This document shows, piece after piece, positions 32,531 to 45,442 of a DNA stretch of 64,000 nt. The number at the start of each line of letters is the position of its first letter. Position 1 is the first letter of the stretch. The stretch lies in contig JARKIF010000035.1 in assembly GCA_029378245.1 (NCBI GenBank), positions 124,001 through 188,000 of the forward strand, written 5' to 3'. The notes beneath the pieces are model-generated. The model did not search any database and had not been told where the DNA came from. It saw only the letters and a list, made by a program, of their open reading frames with translations. Source of the stretch: Roridomyces roridus (taxonomy: Eukaryota > Basidiomycota > Agaricomycetes > Agaricales > Mycenaceae). Both the position numbers and the translations under genes were made by a program.

Positions 32531-35500
32531 AATGCAATGCCCCCGGTGATAGGTGGGGGCAATGTTGCATTATTGACGGTCTCTCACCGCCCGTGAGATG
32601 GATGGTAATGCAATGTCCCGTTGTTTTCGAGGGCCTCAGGGTTTTATTTCTGAGTTTAATTTCACATTTCAAATGGCCTTTTTAATGGTATAGTTTTCAT
32701 TCTCAGATTGATCGCTGTTGTTTGATCGCGGTTATCGCTGGATCATTTTTGATGGCGATGGATGGAGGAATCATTTTTGATAGACGGATCAGTTTTTGAT
32801 GGTGATGAGTTAGATCATTTTCTGATGGTCATTGCCAGTAGCCACTGTTGATCAATTGCAGATGCGGCTCATCGCATCAGCCATCAAATCATGATGGACA
32901 TCAAAGTTGTGGCCCGCATTCCGGCCTACAGGAGCTTCCTATATACCTTTGACTGGAAATGCTTGGTTAGCTCAGGGAATGCAAAACACTGTGGAAAAGC
33001 TGGCATCAAAACCAGGGTGCCCCCCTTTTTTTCTCCTGGCTTTCCCTCTGTACCCAGAAATGTGTAACACCATTCATTTAGTATGTATTTTCATCACAAG
33101 CAAACCCTCAATGTGAGCAGAACCTTGTGAAATGCTTCAACTTCCGGACTTGATGACAGCCCTGATTGACATGAGCCACTACGCTTTTTTCCCAAAAAGG
33201 GAATTTTCACCAGTTTGAGTGAATTTAAGCAGAACCCTCTGCATTCTGGGATGCATGCTGATCAGACATTGTTCTGGGATGCATTATACATCCTTTTGCT
33301 CCTATTGGAAAGCAACAGAACATGATCAGGACACTGTATGGGTTGAATAGAGAGCCCTTGTTGCAATTCATGATCACATTTGCTAGCCTTGTTCAATAGT
33401 TTATAGGATCCTCCTCAGTGTTTTCACATATGATTCAATGAACCTCATTGCTGAAAACTAAGTGCTCAGACCATTGGGGAATAATACCAGGTGCATCAAG
33501 CCAGTGATTGATCTTGTGGTATGAGCTGATAGAGAGACTATTCTATGTGATCTCAAGAGTTCTGGGACGCCCAGATACTCTCCAAACTGGAATTGAAAGC
33601 TAGGTTCACAGCATCCAGTCAGTCCAAAGAGATTCTGCCACAACTTGGTCAAAATCAACTCTGCACCATTTCTCCTCCTGTACAGTTCATGTGCTCAATC
33701 CTAGGGCCTAAAGGATATTCAATGGGCATAAGTTACCAGCCTGATATGAGAAATCACACAGCTAGGGGTTGTAACCTGAGATACAACCAGGATCATTTTG
33801 CACTGATGCCCTGAGTTCCTGCTCTGGGGGGTTCTGTAGGCCCAATCAATGGCTGAAACTTAGGTGGAACATGTTCCTAGTTGCCAATACATCCATTGAA
33901 GTGGAAAATGAACAAGCTGCATCTGGATGGGTGGAGGGATGTCACGGTTGTAAGGTAAGATTTCGGCCATTTGCTCGGACACCACTTGAACAGAACTCTC
34001 TCAGTTCTTAGCCAAATCTGATGATATAAAGCTCATTTGAGGTGCTCAGAACGTCTTTTGCCCATTTCTAGTCTCTGATATGCTTTATTCAACCTCCTTA
34101 GTGCCCAATCACTGAATTGATCACAAAATGTATGCTCTTCAAACTTGTGTTTCTGAGTCCATGAATCAGTGATCTCTGGCTCTTAAGCCTGTCTGTACAC
34201 TATCAGAAATCCCCTGAGCTATTTGTATCACCAGGGAAAATCTAGGGAATGCACAATGTAGGCAACAGTCTGTTGCAGGCAGTATCACACAATTGCCTTG
34301 TCTGTTGGAGAGTCTTAGGTAAGTTGTCACTTGCAATGGATAATTAGACATGCCATCAAGTTAATGAGCCCATGGATCACAGGCTCAATGGACATTATCA
34401 GTGCCTTCAGTCAGATCAGCATTTTCACTGATTCATTTGCAAGTCAGCTTCAAGGTATGCACCTGAGGCCATATTGCTTTGAGCTCATCTCTATGACTCT
34501 AGGTACCTCTCTGAGGTGCAGCTGCAGTATTAGGGAACCAAAAGGGAGGTAATATTGGGAGATCAACCAAAGCCGGTCTATTTGTGCAATTACAGGTGTA
34601 CAACAGGGTCATTGGAAGCTTGAATGGCCACAGTTACATATCAATAGACTGCAAGAAACATACCTGGTGGAAAATTCTGTCAGCAATCAACATGGGAAGC
34701 CCAGAGAGGCCAGAAACTCAAAAATTGCCTTTTTGGGACAAAAGCGTAGTGGCTACAATTGGAAATCGGCATCAAATTCACTGGAAACTTGAGGTACATA
34801 GAGTTCTGGTGGCACTGTGATGTTGCAGCACATCATGCTAGCATCCTGTGATGCCTGGTGTCATCAGGAATTGTCTGCTGGGGACAGGAGAAAAAAAAGA
34901 GGAGGCCAGGGATTGAACCCGGGACCTCAGAGAAAAAGAGAATGCAGCAGGCACAGGGAACATACTAGTAGACAACAAGGCCATGATAAGTGATATGTTT
35001 GGGACAAGCACATGGGCGCTCACCCTCTCAATCTATTCACTGTCCCCCTATTCACCGGCAAAGAGGTCTGATCATTTGAATCTGAGTTTGTGGGACCCTT
35101 ACGGTGTCACTTGATCAAAAAGACTCTGGTCTGGGAATGTATTTTGCATTTTACAGCCTAACCAAGCCATTTGAGCTAAAACACATGTTGACAACTCTTG
35201 TAGCCCTTGAGCCGCTCTATGATTTTGATTTTTTGATACATCACATCAATTGCGATGGTAACAATTGTGCCGGGCTGTGGATTTTTGATCTGTGGACCTT
35301 TTTGGGCTGCCATTGATCTCTGTCATATGTATGTCCCAAAGATCACTGGATCGCTCAGTAAAAACGATCCGGCATCAATGTTAAGTACAAAGGAACCGAC
35401 GCCTTCCAGAAATGGCATGTCCGCGATGCTCGGAGGACTTATTTGAAGCTTACCTCAGTTACCCAGGCCTGTTAACCCTTGCGCACAAAACAACGGGACA

Positions 35501-35584
35501 ATGCATTACCCTACCATCTCACCGGCGGTGAGAGGCCGCGAATAATGCAACATTGCCCCCACTTATCACCGGGGACATTGCATT
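32531..35584. mobile_element. 3.05-kb element with ~104-bp terminal inverted repeats
   Basis: Both ends begin AATGCAATGYCCCCGGTGAT; arms run 32531-~32633 and ~35487-35584. Each arm contains an internal hairpin pairing AATGCAA...CCCCC with GGGGG...TTGCATT. ATT on both sides (32528-32530, 35585-35587) may be a 3-bp target duplication. It interrupts the transporter remnant, whose uninterrupted copy is at ~42475-42620. No transposase is encoded. The interior shares phrases with the element at 38523-41591. Confidence 0.75.
34880..34930 (-). repeat. tRNA-like (SINE-type) box inside the 3.05-kb element
   Basis: On the minus strand GGTCCCGGGTTCAATCCCTGG matches a tRNA TpsiC arm (B box), followed by a T8 run like a Pol III stop. 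An A-box-like GGTTAGCTCAGGGA lies on the plus strand at 32964-32977. No cloverleaf can be folded, so this is not a functional tRNA gene. Confidence 0.5.
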
Positions 35585-35680
35585 ATTGACACAACCATTG
35601 GTGCGATTTTTACGTCTGGTATTCGCGAGTTGCACTCCATGTACGCTGATATGAATGAATCACTTGTAAAATCCCTACTT

Positions 35681-36576
35681 GGTTGCGGTTTGAGTGTCCA
35701 ACCTTCCAGATCTGCCATCACTGATCAGCGACGCGTCACCCACCTTCTTACTTGGGGGTACGGTGAAACGTCTGTAACTGCGCACCAGTGAAGTGTGAAT
35801 GTGGAGCAGCAATGGCTGAGTCTGCGGAGTGCTACCCAAAAGGCAACAAACCCACAAAACCCCAACACCATAACACCAACTACCAAAACATCCAACACCC
35901 CAGCCAGGGCCAGTCAACTTCGACTACGGTTGAGTTCGGGGTCACCCTAAAGTATATAGGTAAGATTGAACGTCCCGCTCGACTTCAAGCATCTCCTCGG
36001 AGCATACAGCTCACTTGATATCAACGGTTTTGGTCTTTGTTCAGCTTCTCGAACAAGTCCTCGGACCAACAATGTCTCTTTCAAGAGGCCTACTGCAAGG
36101 CTTTATTCTCGAATACGACACAAGGGTTTGCAATGCAGCAATAAGTCTTTTTATATTGTAGATTGAAAACCAAACACAAGCCTCGAACCAGTTCGAGGAG
36201 TCGATGACCCGAACCACCAAGTCCCAATTGACTCTGTTCCTGTTTATCATCGACCAAATCAAAACCAATACAACCCCAATACAACATGGAGAGGAACTAC
36301 AGAGCAGAGGGCAACCCACTACCCCTTAAGTATGCTTCTGCAGCTGACCCAGGTTGGAACAGAGCCCGGGTACCTTTAAATGCAAGTGTAGGAAGAGTAG
36401 TGCCCTTAGGAGACACACTCAATACAACTCAAGAAGTCTATAGCTTGACTTAGATCCCTCAGTTATACCCAAACAAGTGCTTTTCTATTGCTACTACCAA
36501 GAAGAATGTAATCAACAAATCTCCGAGGAAGACACAAGACCACACCAATGCCCATGAGTCCCTAGAAGGGGGGGCA
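35681..36576. other. Gene-free stretch
   Basis: Frames are short and show no recognisable motif. Nothing is supported here. Confidence 0.4.
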
Positions 36577-36579
36577 TGA

Positions 36580-36903
36580 TGTGATCCTGTACCCTCAGGT
36601 TCTGTGGGGTTTATATACTTTTCTACATGCTTGGCGTGTCTAAACTACTATGACTAAAGATTGTCCCTTCCCTCGGGTGTACATCACCCTGATTATGTCC
36701 TCGAGGCTATTTCTGGCTCCCAACGTGTGTCATTCCTTGACAGCTCTTCTGATTGGTCCAACTCCGCCTTGGCGCAGATCCTGACATGCTAGCCATGACT
36801 GCGGTGAAACCCTGGGCCAACCCTGTGCCCTGGTCCAGACCGTGATGTCCGATCATCGCTTTGATCGTCTGCCGCAGCTCCGCTCCGTTCCGTGATCACA
36901 TGA
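36580..36903. mobile_element. Possible solo LTR
   Basis: Starts TGTGATCCTG and ends GTGATCACA, a TG..CA unit with a 7-bp inverted tip, and has a TATATAC string at 36612. No clean target duplication. Weak call. Confidence 0.25.
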
Positions 36904-36964
36904 TCAAACACTAGTACCAGTGCACGAGTTCGACTCGCCCACTTGTCATTTCCTTTCTGGATGT

Positions 36965-37420
36965 TCACTCCGCGAAGTACCCCTCGGGGTCACTCTCCTC
37001 TTGGATCCTAAACTGCAAAGGCAACACCACTCTGTGGCTCGAGTCCACATTGCTCAACAACCACTTGACACACCATCCAGCTGTAACAGCCACTCCATAC
37101 ATCATCTCGGACACTTCCGCGGAGGCCATCCCTTCCAAGGAAAGCACTCCCACTTGATTTAATACATTGATCTCTGTGCAACTGCACGCTAACTCTAGAG
37201 AATACTCAATTGTACTCTCGACCAACACTGACTATTGTCTGGGCTTGTTAATCCTCCTTGATAACTGTATCTCCGCATATCTGAGTCCCCGCGGGAAGCC
37301 TATTCGAGTCACTACAACCGACTCCTGATCGAACAGCCAAGCGTAGTGTACTGGAAACTCTCTCAATGCATCGTGAACACATTTGAATAGCAGCTCGGAG
37401 CTCGGCTCTATTCCTATCAT
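36965..37420 (-). other. Two adjacent minus-strand frames, unrecognised
   Basis: One frame begins MIGIEPSSELLFKCVHDALR; the next contains NVLNQVGVLSLEGMASAEV. An intron could join them near 37225, but no family or clean model emerges. It may be a transposon gene remnant. Confidence 0.25.
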
Positions 37421-37508
37421 TCTACCACCGGATCGAGGGGTGCTGGTATGCGTACCAAATCTCGATTTTACGCTGTTTTCACGCCTGCGCGAATACCAGT
37501 CGTATCAA

Positions 37509-38000
37509 CGGGCCGTTGCAGAGCACAGCATAGACAAGAACTTACTTGTGTGAATGATGTACACAGTGTGTTGGGTGAAATCAAATGTATGTGAATGTGT
37601 GGCTGTGTAGAGAACCCGGCTTGCAGTGACGTGATGATTGTGACACCTTTGATCAATCTTTGATCCCTCATTGCTCTGTCCCAAATATCCAACTGGAAGA
37701 GCATCGAAAATGCCCCACAGTGCCCTAGACAACTCAAGGAAGAGCCTATGTATGCATTTTTGCAGTCAGTTTGCCTTACACTGCCAAGCCCAGGGTAGCT
37801 AATAGCAGAACATTAAGTCAACATTAAGTAGTTTGTCTGGTGTCATTTGAACCTTCTGTCTCAACAGGACCCAGAGCTCACTACATCTTGGTGTAACTGT
37901 GGTGAAAAAGACGAGCACTCAACAGGCCAGCAGCCCGTAGGCCGTGGAGCAGTCACTTGGTGATCTAGTCTAGACCATCCAGGGTTTTGAGGGAAATGTG
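37509..38000 (+). repeat. Duplicated segment, uninterrupted copy
   Basis: Matches 30687-30851 plus 31719-32060 and preserves the empty site of the LTR-like insertion. Confidence 0.7.
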
Positions 38001-38522
38001 GGCTCTGTGCACACTTTCAGACAGAGATTTGTCCTCAATCTGCTCCAATATCTCACACAAAAGATGGAATCTCAGTGAGGACACGGGGAATCAGTGCTGA
38101 TGCATATGAACATCCATCACAGAATGTATGTTCTTTCGGCTGCGAGGATTTTTTGTAATTTACAAGGAGGGGGTTCTAGGCAATATTACACCTCCTTCTT
38201 CAGCCTAACCGCATCCCAGAGATCCAGGGTCTCCGGTTGACTCAAAAGGGACTGATTGCAAACGACAGGCAAATCACAGATATCATATGTAATATCCGAA
38301 ATGAGACCTCACCTTGGGGGAACAAAACTCGAGTCCAGGTACTAGGAGTGTGCTTGCAAAATTTCAGGTCATTTCAGCGGAAATTGAATGCTCTGGAGAG
38401 AAAGGAAAAACTCACTGATGGCAGCTGTCAAAATTGCTGATTGTAGCCGCAAAAAGGAAACAGCACAGCCGCCTTCATCAAAAGTCTGAATCCGTATAAA
38501 AAGTTGTCCGGATTCTGGCCGG

Positions 38523-41500
38523 CACCTGTACCTTCCACATAACCAAGCTAATTAGCCTGGTACCTGTATGCGTGGTACCAGGCTAAGTAGCCTGGTTGCT
38601 GCAATCTCGCGCATGCTTTCGTTTATGCTTCCGATATGCTTTCGACCTTCTCCAAGTCCTGCTGCAGGGGACTTGGTGCAATTCTGTGGTGGGTGAGGTC
38701 ATGTGATTTGGCCCGCCCTCCCGCCATCAGAAATTGATGGCCAGATCAATTACTGATGAAAAAAGTGAAAATTTACAAATCAAAGATTAACTGTGATATC
38801 AGCATCACAGTGATTGATAGCATCAAAGAAACGAAATTGTAGAGCAGATCAAGGGCTACAAGACTCTCCTATAATATTGTAGCCAAAATGCATCTGGTCT
38901 CACAGGAAAACACAAATGATTGAGCCTTGGGATGATGCTGATGGCTTTGTGATCACCATTCAGTGATTGATACAATGATGTGGACCACCGGGGAGAAGGA
39001 ACCCCCACAATGGCCCCATGCATTGTTACTCTAGTCTAGTTGTTGTATCTCCTTTCTACTTTTCTTCTTTTTGTCAACAGGTCAGTGGTTCAATTCCCCC
39101 TACCGGTGAACCCTGTTCCTGCTCACTCTGTTGGCTTGGAACTCACCTACACCTTGTCTTTAGCATGGTACTTACATTTATGAAGCCCCAGGACATAAAG
39201 GGCCCCAAGGGTGCCTCAAATCACTCTGACATTGTGGCATGACCTAATTGGGAACCACTACTCCCAAGTCCCAAATAGGCAATTTTGCATGATTCTGCTC
39301 TTATTGCCCCTCCACTCCAGAGTTCTGGGTAGTTTTAAGGTTCTAAACTATACTTTAGCTTACCCTCTATCCTTTGAACTATCTTTCCTTGAAGGAGAAT
39401 GCTTATACCTGACTACAATGGCCAAATGGGCTGATTTTTCTGGTGCCCAAGATATCATTTGAAATTATGGGTTCAAAGTGGTTTAATGTCTCCCTCAACA
39501 GTCAATCATATGCATAGGATGTCAGAGACTCAATTACAGAAGGGTGGAAGCCTTAGAGTAGCCAATATATGTGCATTGATTCCAATGCTGATCTGAGTGC
39601 CTACAGTGAAGATGGCACTTGACTGCCTCTATCCCTTGTCCATGAAGTTTAATGGGGATATCCAGACAGTTTTTCACTTACCTACCATCACCAGGGTCAT
39701 GGCTACAAGCAGTTTGGAACCCAACTTGGTGAAATCTGGTGTTTGGATGGTTGCACATTTTTCCTAGGAGATGGATTGAGTTCAGGCAGTCAGGAGGTGT
39801 TTAATGAGTACCTAGGACAAGTTGAAGCCAGAATATATATCAAGGTTCAAGCAGGAACTTCAATTATACACAAGATCAACTGGACCTGATTCCATTGATA
39901 TTGGCCTTCATGGTCAGTTCCATGTTCCATAGACATTGGAAATGAGTTGTCCTTGAAATTCTGGTCCAGAAAATGTATAAAACCTTCTCAATTGGTGGAG
40001 ATTTACATGAGTACTGGTGCAGACTCGAGTGAAACTTGAGTAACATAAGGGTACCTTGCTACCAGTGCCGGGTTCATCATACATTGTGCATATCTCAACA
40101 ACCAAGCACACAGGTCATGTAAAATTAGATATATTTGGAATCCCCTCAGCCAGGAGAGTTCATTTGGGCATGCCATCAGCCCTTTTGAGCAACACACAGA
40201 GCCAGAATCCCTGCATCACTCCTCAGATCACCCCCTTTGATTGAGTGGTATTCCATACCCAGAAGAGTGATCCCAGCATCCAGAGATCACAAATGCATCC
40301 ATATGAGTTTCATGACCTGAATTCAACACCAACTAACACCCCTCACCCATCTAAATGTGCCTGTATTTCCCCAAGGTGAATTTGAGTACATTGAGCCTTC
40401 AGACACAAGGGTGACCTTAGAATTGGATGATTTCCTATGACTTTAGTGCCAAACTAAATTTCAAAGCCCTTTGCAGCACTCCCTTCCAGCATTAATAAAG
40501 CTCTGGCTGGGAATTGATTTCCCATCAGGCAAGGCCTTTGAGAAGCCTAGGATGCCAGATGTGACAGAGACCAAGTGAATAGACAGTCTTGGGGTTATAT
40601 CCAACATATATGAACTGTTTACTAGCACAGGGAGTACTAAACATTCACAGGATCACAGAGATTTGTTGTGCACGGAAACCATTGATTTATCAGGCTGGTT
40701 CAACTGCCACAGGGGTTGTCAACAGTGGAAGGGTATACTATAGTCCATGGGGAAGGTATTAGAATCTTAGTTGCCAGCCAGATTGGCCCAGAACTTATGC
40801 CATAGGCAAAACTTCCTATTTGGGGTGCTAGGAGTAGTGCTCCCAATTGGGAAGCAGCATCAAACCAGTGTGATTGCATGCTCTGAGGGGCACACACTGA
40901 GATATGAAGTTGACATTGGCATACTACACTATTATACTGAGCAGAAGAGCAAGGTAAGTGGTGCTTATTTCAGAAAAGGAAGGCAAAGGCCGACAAGAAG
41001 AATTGAACCTGTGACCTTGTGGCAAAAAGGGAGAGGACAGGGAGACAATGTAACAGGTAGACTGGTTGAGACATATGGGTGCTTGGATTAGGGCCACCAT
41101 CACCACGCGAAGGCATTCATTGAATCAATCACCAGCACCCATTGATCACAAAGCCATCATCACCAAGATAGATTCTTGATCATTTCTTTGTTTCTGAGAG
41201 AGCAAATGAATCTTAGCTACAACATTATAGGAGAGTCTTGTAGCCCTTGATCTGCTCTACAATTTCGTTTTTTTTGATGCTATCAATCACTGTGATGCTG
41301 ATATCACAGTTGATCTTTGATTTGTAAATTTTCACGTTTTTCATCAGTAATTGATCTGGCCATCAATTTCTGATGGCGGGAGGGCGGCTTCGGGAGGGCG
41401 GGCCAAATCACATGACCTCACCCACCACAGAATTGCACCAAGTCCCCTGCAGCAGGACTTGGAGAAGGTCGAAAGCATATCGGAAGCATAAACGAAAGCA

Positions 41501-41591
41501 TGCGCGAGATTGCAGCAACCAGGCTACTTAGCCTGGTACCACGCATACAGGTACCAGGCTAATTAGCTTGGTTATGTGGAAGGTACAGGTG
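38523..41591. mobile_element. 3.07-kb element with ~430-bp terminal inverted repeats
   Basis: Both ends begin CACCTGTACCTTCCACATAA. The arms (38523-~38960 and ~41165-41591) match over more than 400 bp, including CTGCTGCAGGGGACTTGG and TGATATCAGCATCACAG. Two tRNA-like B boxes in inverted orientation lie inside the arms (39084-39096 plus, 40997-41012 minus). No coding sequence is evident between them. Length and several inner phrases match the element at 32531-35584, suggesting one non-autonomous lineage. No target duplication was recognised. Confidence 0.75.
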
Positions 41592-41939
41592 TTCTGGCCT
41601 GACTGAATTTTAAAAGAACGAGAACTTAGCAAGTAAGTTCTCGTAACTCAGTCTTGACTACGAGCAGCTGCTGCCTTTGTGGAGACTTGGAGCCTGCGCT
41701 TTGGACTCCGAATATTCAATGCCGTACTCACTTGGCGGGCTCAATCCTCTGCCGGATCCGACGCGGCTTCGCTCCAACCTTGGCTCTAATGTGCCTTATC
41801 TTCAGCCTTCTTCAGCGCTGAGCGCGTCCCCCGACCTCAACGTTAAACGCCCTCGGTCTGTGCTTCCGTGACGAAGACGGGGTTGAGCGATTTGGAAGGC
41901 ATCTCCTCTTCCTCACTTCCACGGGACTCATGGCTGTGT

Positions 41940-42513
41940 TTAAATTCCTCACCCTCCAAACCGCGTGTTTTGCGAGATTTAGGATTGCTGGTGATTATCC
42001 GGCGGCACATGCGGCGCTGACGTCGTGAAGCATCGGATTCTCGCCCCTCATCGTAACCTACACACTCGGAATTCTGCCTTACAATATCCGCGCAAACGGG
42101 TACAATATCTTTAACTTGGCCGTCTCTGTTGCTCTGATGTTCAACCAATTTGTCAACCCATTGCGCTCGGTGCATATTTCTTGTTTGAACAAGGTCCAAG
42201 ATTAAAGATTGTAGATGTGTTGAGTTGGAGATACCGTGACTACATCGTCTACTGCGTTTGGATCGCTTGTAAACTCGTCGTGTTGTACTGCTGTGCATCT
42301 TTCATCTCTCCTCCCTCCTCTCATCACAAACTGACACCTCGCCCAGTCGTCATCGAAACCAAGAACCGCACCCTCGAAGAGACAGCGGCGATGTTCAACG
42401 GTACGGATGCGGCTGAGCACATCGTCGACGCTGCTGCCGCGCAGGCTGGGGTAGCGCATGATTTGGGGCTTGATGAGGAGAAGGTGAGGGAGGGGCACCG
42501 GGAGGAGAAGTGA
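41940..42513 (+). pseudogene. MFS sugar transporter remnant (C-terminal half)
   Basis: The plus strand reads FLTLQTACFARF, then AAHAAL, an in-frame stop, then SPLIVTYTLGILPYNIRANG, YNIFNLAVSVALMFNQFVNP, a disrupted stretch, and YIVYCVWIACKLVVLYC. An intron (about 42292-42348) splices to FVIETKNRTLEETAAMFNG, the hallmark PETK-type end of hexose transporters, followed by a normal acidic tail and stop. The N-terminal half is absent and at least one stop and one frame break lie within, so it is not functional. A shorter copy of its 3' end is at 32430 and 35604. Confidence 0.78.
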
Positions 42514-42634
42514 TTCGTAAATGTTTTTTTTTGACGGGATTGTACGATTTTTGGGTCTGGTATTCTGGGTACGGGTTGCACTCCATATACCCTGATATGA
42601 ATGCGAATTACTTGTAAAATCCTCCAGGACGTCT

Positions 42635-44230
42635 ATGACCGTAACGACCGCTCACTCTGCGTCTGCATTCAACTTGCCGTGCCACCCCACTCACGCACCC
42701 GCAGCACCCTCGGATTCTCTTGGTCGGAAGCCAGATCCGCTCCCCCAGCTGCCGATCTCAATGATCCCTTCCTATGCCAAGGCCACGGCCCTAAGGACGT
42801 CTGCGACTGCGCCGTTCCTCGTGCACCCGAGGATGTCTCAAATGAATATTCCGACTCGGAGTCTGAGGACTTTGACGCTGCCAACGACCCGAGACCCCCG
42901 TCCGTTCTCGTGCCACCCGCGCCTTCGGGTCCGCCGATACCGATGTCCTTGACTTCCACCGCGGGAGTGTCGACGTCTTCCAGCGTCCTTCAGCGCACCC
43001 TCAAGTGTCTCCTGTGGAGCTGCCTCCGCTGTGCGGTGACCTTGCTGAGGACTCGGATGATGAGCTCGAGGACGATGAGGAGGGGGAAGCCGTTGGGCCT
43101 TCCCAAGACGAGCTCGATGCTGCCGAGCTTATGTTGACCCTCAAAGATTACTCTGGGGCCTCGGTGCCCATTGCCAGCCAGGGTCCAAGCGTAGTCGTTG
43201 TCCCGGTCATCCCCTCGTGCGGTCCTTACCTTCTTCGCCTCACAACCATGTTGTTCATCTGTTGATTCTCTTTAGTATCCCGTCCGAGTCTGAAGTCTCT
43301 GCGCCTCGCAAGGCCAAAGGCAAGAACAGGGCTCTTCAGCCGCTGTCCTCCAACGCCGTCGCAAAGCGAGTGACGCGGTCCATCAACCAGGGCAAGAAGC
43401 GGTGCGTTGTGATGTTCGGATTTCCTTTTCTTTCCTTGACTGACTATTCTTGCAGTCTCCGTTCGGACTGCGTCAATGAAGAGTGCGTTCCATAAATTCA
43501 CTTCATTCCTGTCTCTGAACTTTCTATAGGGCTAACGAGGTGGAGGAGCGCAAGGTTTGGTTCGAAAATCTAGTCAACCAGGACCTTTGCGTCGCTTCTT
43601 CCAAGTGCGTTCTTATTTCGTCTTCCTACTGCCTCACCTGGTTCTGACGTCCTCCCAGCATGAAAGACCCCAACTCCTACGCCAACGCTCCTCTCTCCGT
43701 CCGCGCGACCGTCCACCTGCTCGCAGCCGAGTTGAACGTGGCTGCCCAGACGACGATCACCATCCCTGTCTCACCCTCGACCTCCTCACCCCCGACCTCG
43801 TCTACCCGTTCATCTGTCCCTTTCCCAGTTGCGACGTGCGCATGGCTCCTATCCGGCGCTTTTCCGAGGCGCACTTCAAGGACGCCCACTGGGAAACCGA
43901 CGCCGACAAGCAGGTGCTCGTGGACGGCAACAAGAAGATGTCGTGCACCGTCTTTGAGTGCAACACGTCCACGCAGATGAAAACTATGGGCCGCCACCTG
44001 CTCAACAAGCATTCGACGGGGCAGCATGCAGACAAGCAGGCCGAACCCGCGCTCTTTCGGTGTAAGATTTGCAGGGACTCCGAGAAGGCGGGGTTTGGTG
44101 CTTTGGCTGCGTACGAGGCACATGTGCGCGTTTGTGCCGATGCCGTGGATGCGGTCCTCCTTGGACGGGGCCGGCGAAGGCGAAGAAGCAGCGAGTCAAC
44201 TAGATTGGCTTTACAATCCTTCCTGTGAGT
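42635..44230 (+). pseudogene. C2H2-like zinc-finger protein gene with broken frames
   Basis: A coherent middle section splices well: an acidic block (DLAEDSDDELEDDEEGEAVG), then PSESEVSAPRKAKGK, SSNAVAKRVTRSINQGKK, NEVEERKVWFENLVNQDL, joined by three or four introns with GTGCG-type donors. Downstream, in another frame, three finger-like units follow: YPFICPFPSCDVRM with a later HFKDAH; CTVFECNTSTQ with HLLNKH; FRCKICRDSE with AHVRVC. Moving from one part to the next needs a frame change near 43750 that no intron supplies, and others near 42740 and 44160. Either the gene is decaying or the sequence has small errors. A nuclear DNA-binding role would be expected if intact. Confidence 0.45.
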
Positions 44231-44674
44231 GCCGTCTTTCTTTGGACGTGCTGACCAGCCAGCTGACCCGTGTTTTTAGAGCATCTCTGCTCAATCTCAT
44301 CAACACATCCACTCTCCTTCACTCCATTCCCATTCCCATGTCCCTCTCACCATCACTCCACTATTTGTGCGTCCTTCATTATGCTTCTGTTCCTCACGGC
44401 TGACGACGCACTCTAACAGTACCCACTCCTAATTGCAGTCCATCCGCTCTGTTTCCGTAGCACACACGCGTCGTCTCAAGGACGACATCGCATCCACCAT
44501 ACAGACATGCACGTCTGATCTCAATCGCCTCATTGCTTCCCTCTTGTTGTCCCAGTAGTCAGTAGATTAGTTGCTGTTAATACAATACATTGTCCATCCC
44601 ATCCCTCTCTGCCTGCTCAGTTGAAACAAGAGAAGATCAAAACCTAAGGGATTTAGAACGGGTTCAACGATCGA
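44231..44674. other. 3' region after the zinc-finger-like gene
   Basis: Pyrimidine-rich, with a donor GTGAGT (44224) and acceptor TTTTTAG (44274-44280) that could add a last exon to the preceding gene. Nothing else is supported. Confidence 0.3.
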
Positions 44675-44683
44675 GGGATGGAG

Positions 44684-45254
44684 TAGTCTCATTTCCCGAC
44701 TGCCACGACATCCCAATTTGGGAGCCCTGTCGTGACAGTCTGGGACGTAATCAGTCGATTAGCCGGACCTCTGCGTTTCGTCCCATCAATTCAGGGCACC
44801 GCCACATCTATACATCTTTCTTGAACCCCTACTCTCTGTATGCTGTTTCCACAAGGACTACTGTTTCTCAAATCAATTTATGACCATCTTGATTCCCTCT
44901 TTGTGGCACCCATCACCGAAATTTTCTTCAACTGAAAGCTTGATCGGAGTGATCGCACGGTCAGCATGATTACAGCATGACTCAATCAATACATGTAACT
45001 GCAAATTTTGGCTCCCTCGGAGCTTTTTGCCGGACTGAAAGTTACATGGAGACATCAACACATGAGTTTAACCCGGCCTGTGCTCGAGAAATGCCTCCTG
45101 AAGCGCGAGACGGCACAAAAAGGCTCGCCAGTGTGGCTGTGCCCTGAATTGATGGGATGAAACGCAGAGGTCCGGCTAATCGACTGATTACGTCCCAGAC
45201 TGTCACGACAGGGCTCCCAAATTGGGATGTCGTGGCAGTCGGGAAATGAGACTA
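44684..45254. mobile_element. MULE-type MITE (571 bp) with 9-bp target duplication
   Basis: Long, nearly perfect inverted arms of ~125 bp start TAGTCTCATTTCCCGACTGC at both ends. GGGATGGAG flanks each side (44675-44683, 45255-45263), a 9-bp duplication fitting the Mutator superfamily. There is no coding capacity. The high arm identity suggests a fairly recent insertion. Confidence 0.88.
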
Positions 45255-45442
45255 GGGATGGAGCAGCTGCCGTGACGCATGGCGGCCGGCCTGGAATCTG
45301 AAATCTGGATGTGTTTTGCCGACGAGCACCCATGGAAGTCCGAGGGACTCGACTCGTTTAGCGAGCGATATCTCGACAGATTGTCAAATGCATCGCCTTG
45401 GGTCCTCAAATCAGGGGCTCTCATGCCCGACGCACGCCGTCG

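Noticed and set aside
36862..36886. Possible copy of the transposon hairpin (CGTCTGCCGCAG)
   Set aside because: The core resembles the loop region but there are no pairing arms and the upper stem is broken.
41843..42298. 151-codon minus-strand frame
   Set aside because: It is antisense to the sugar-transporter remnant, whose plus-strand frame shows clear transporter motifs.
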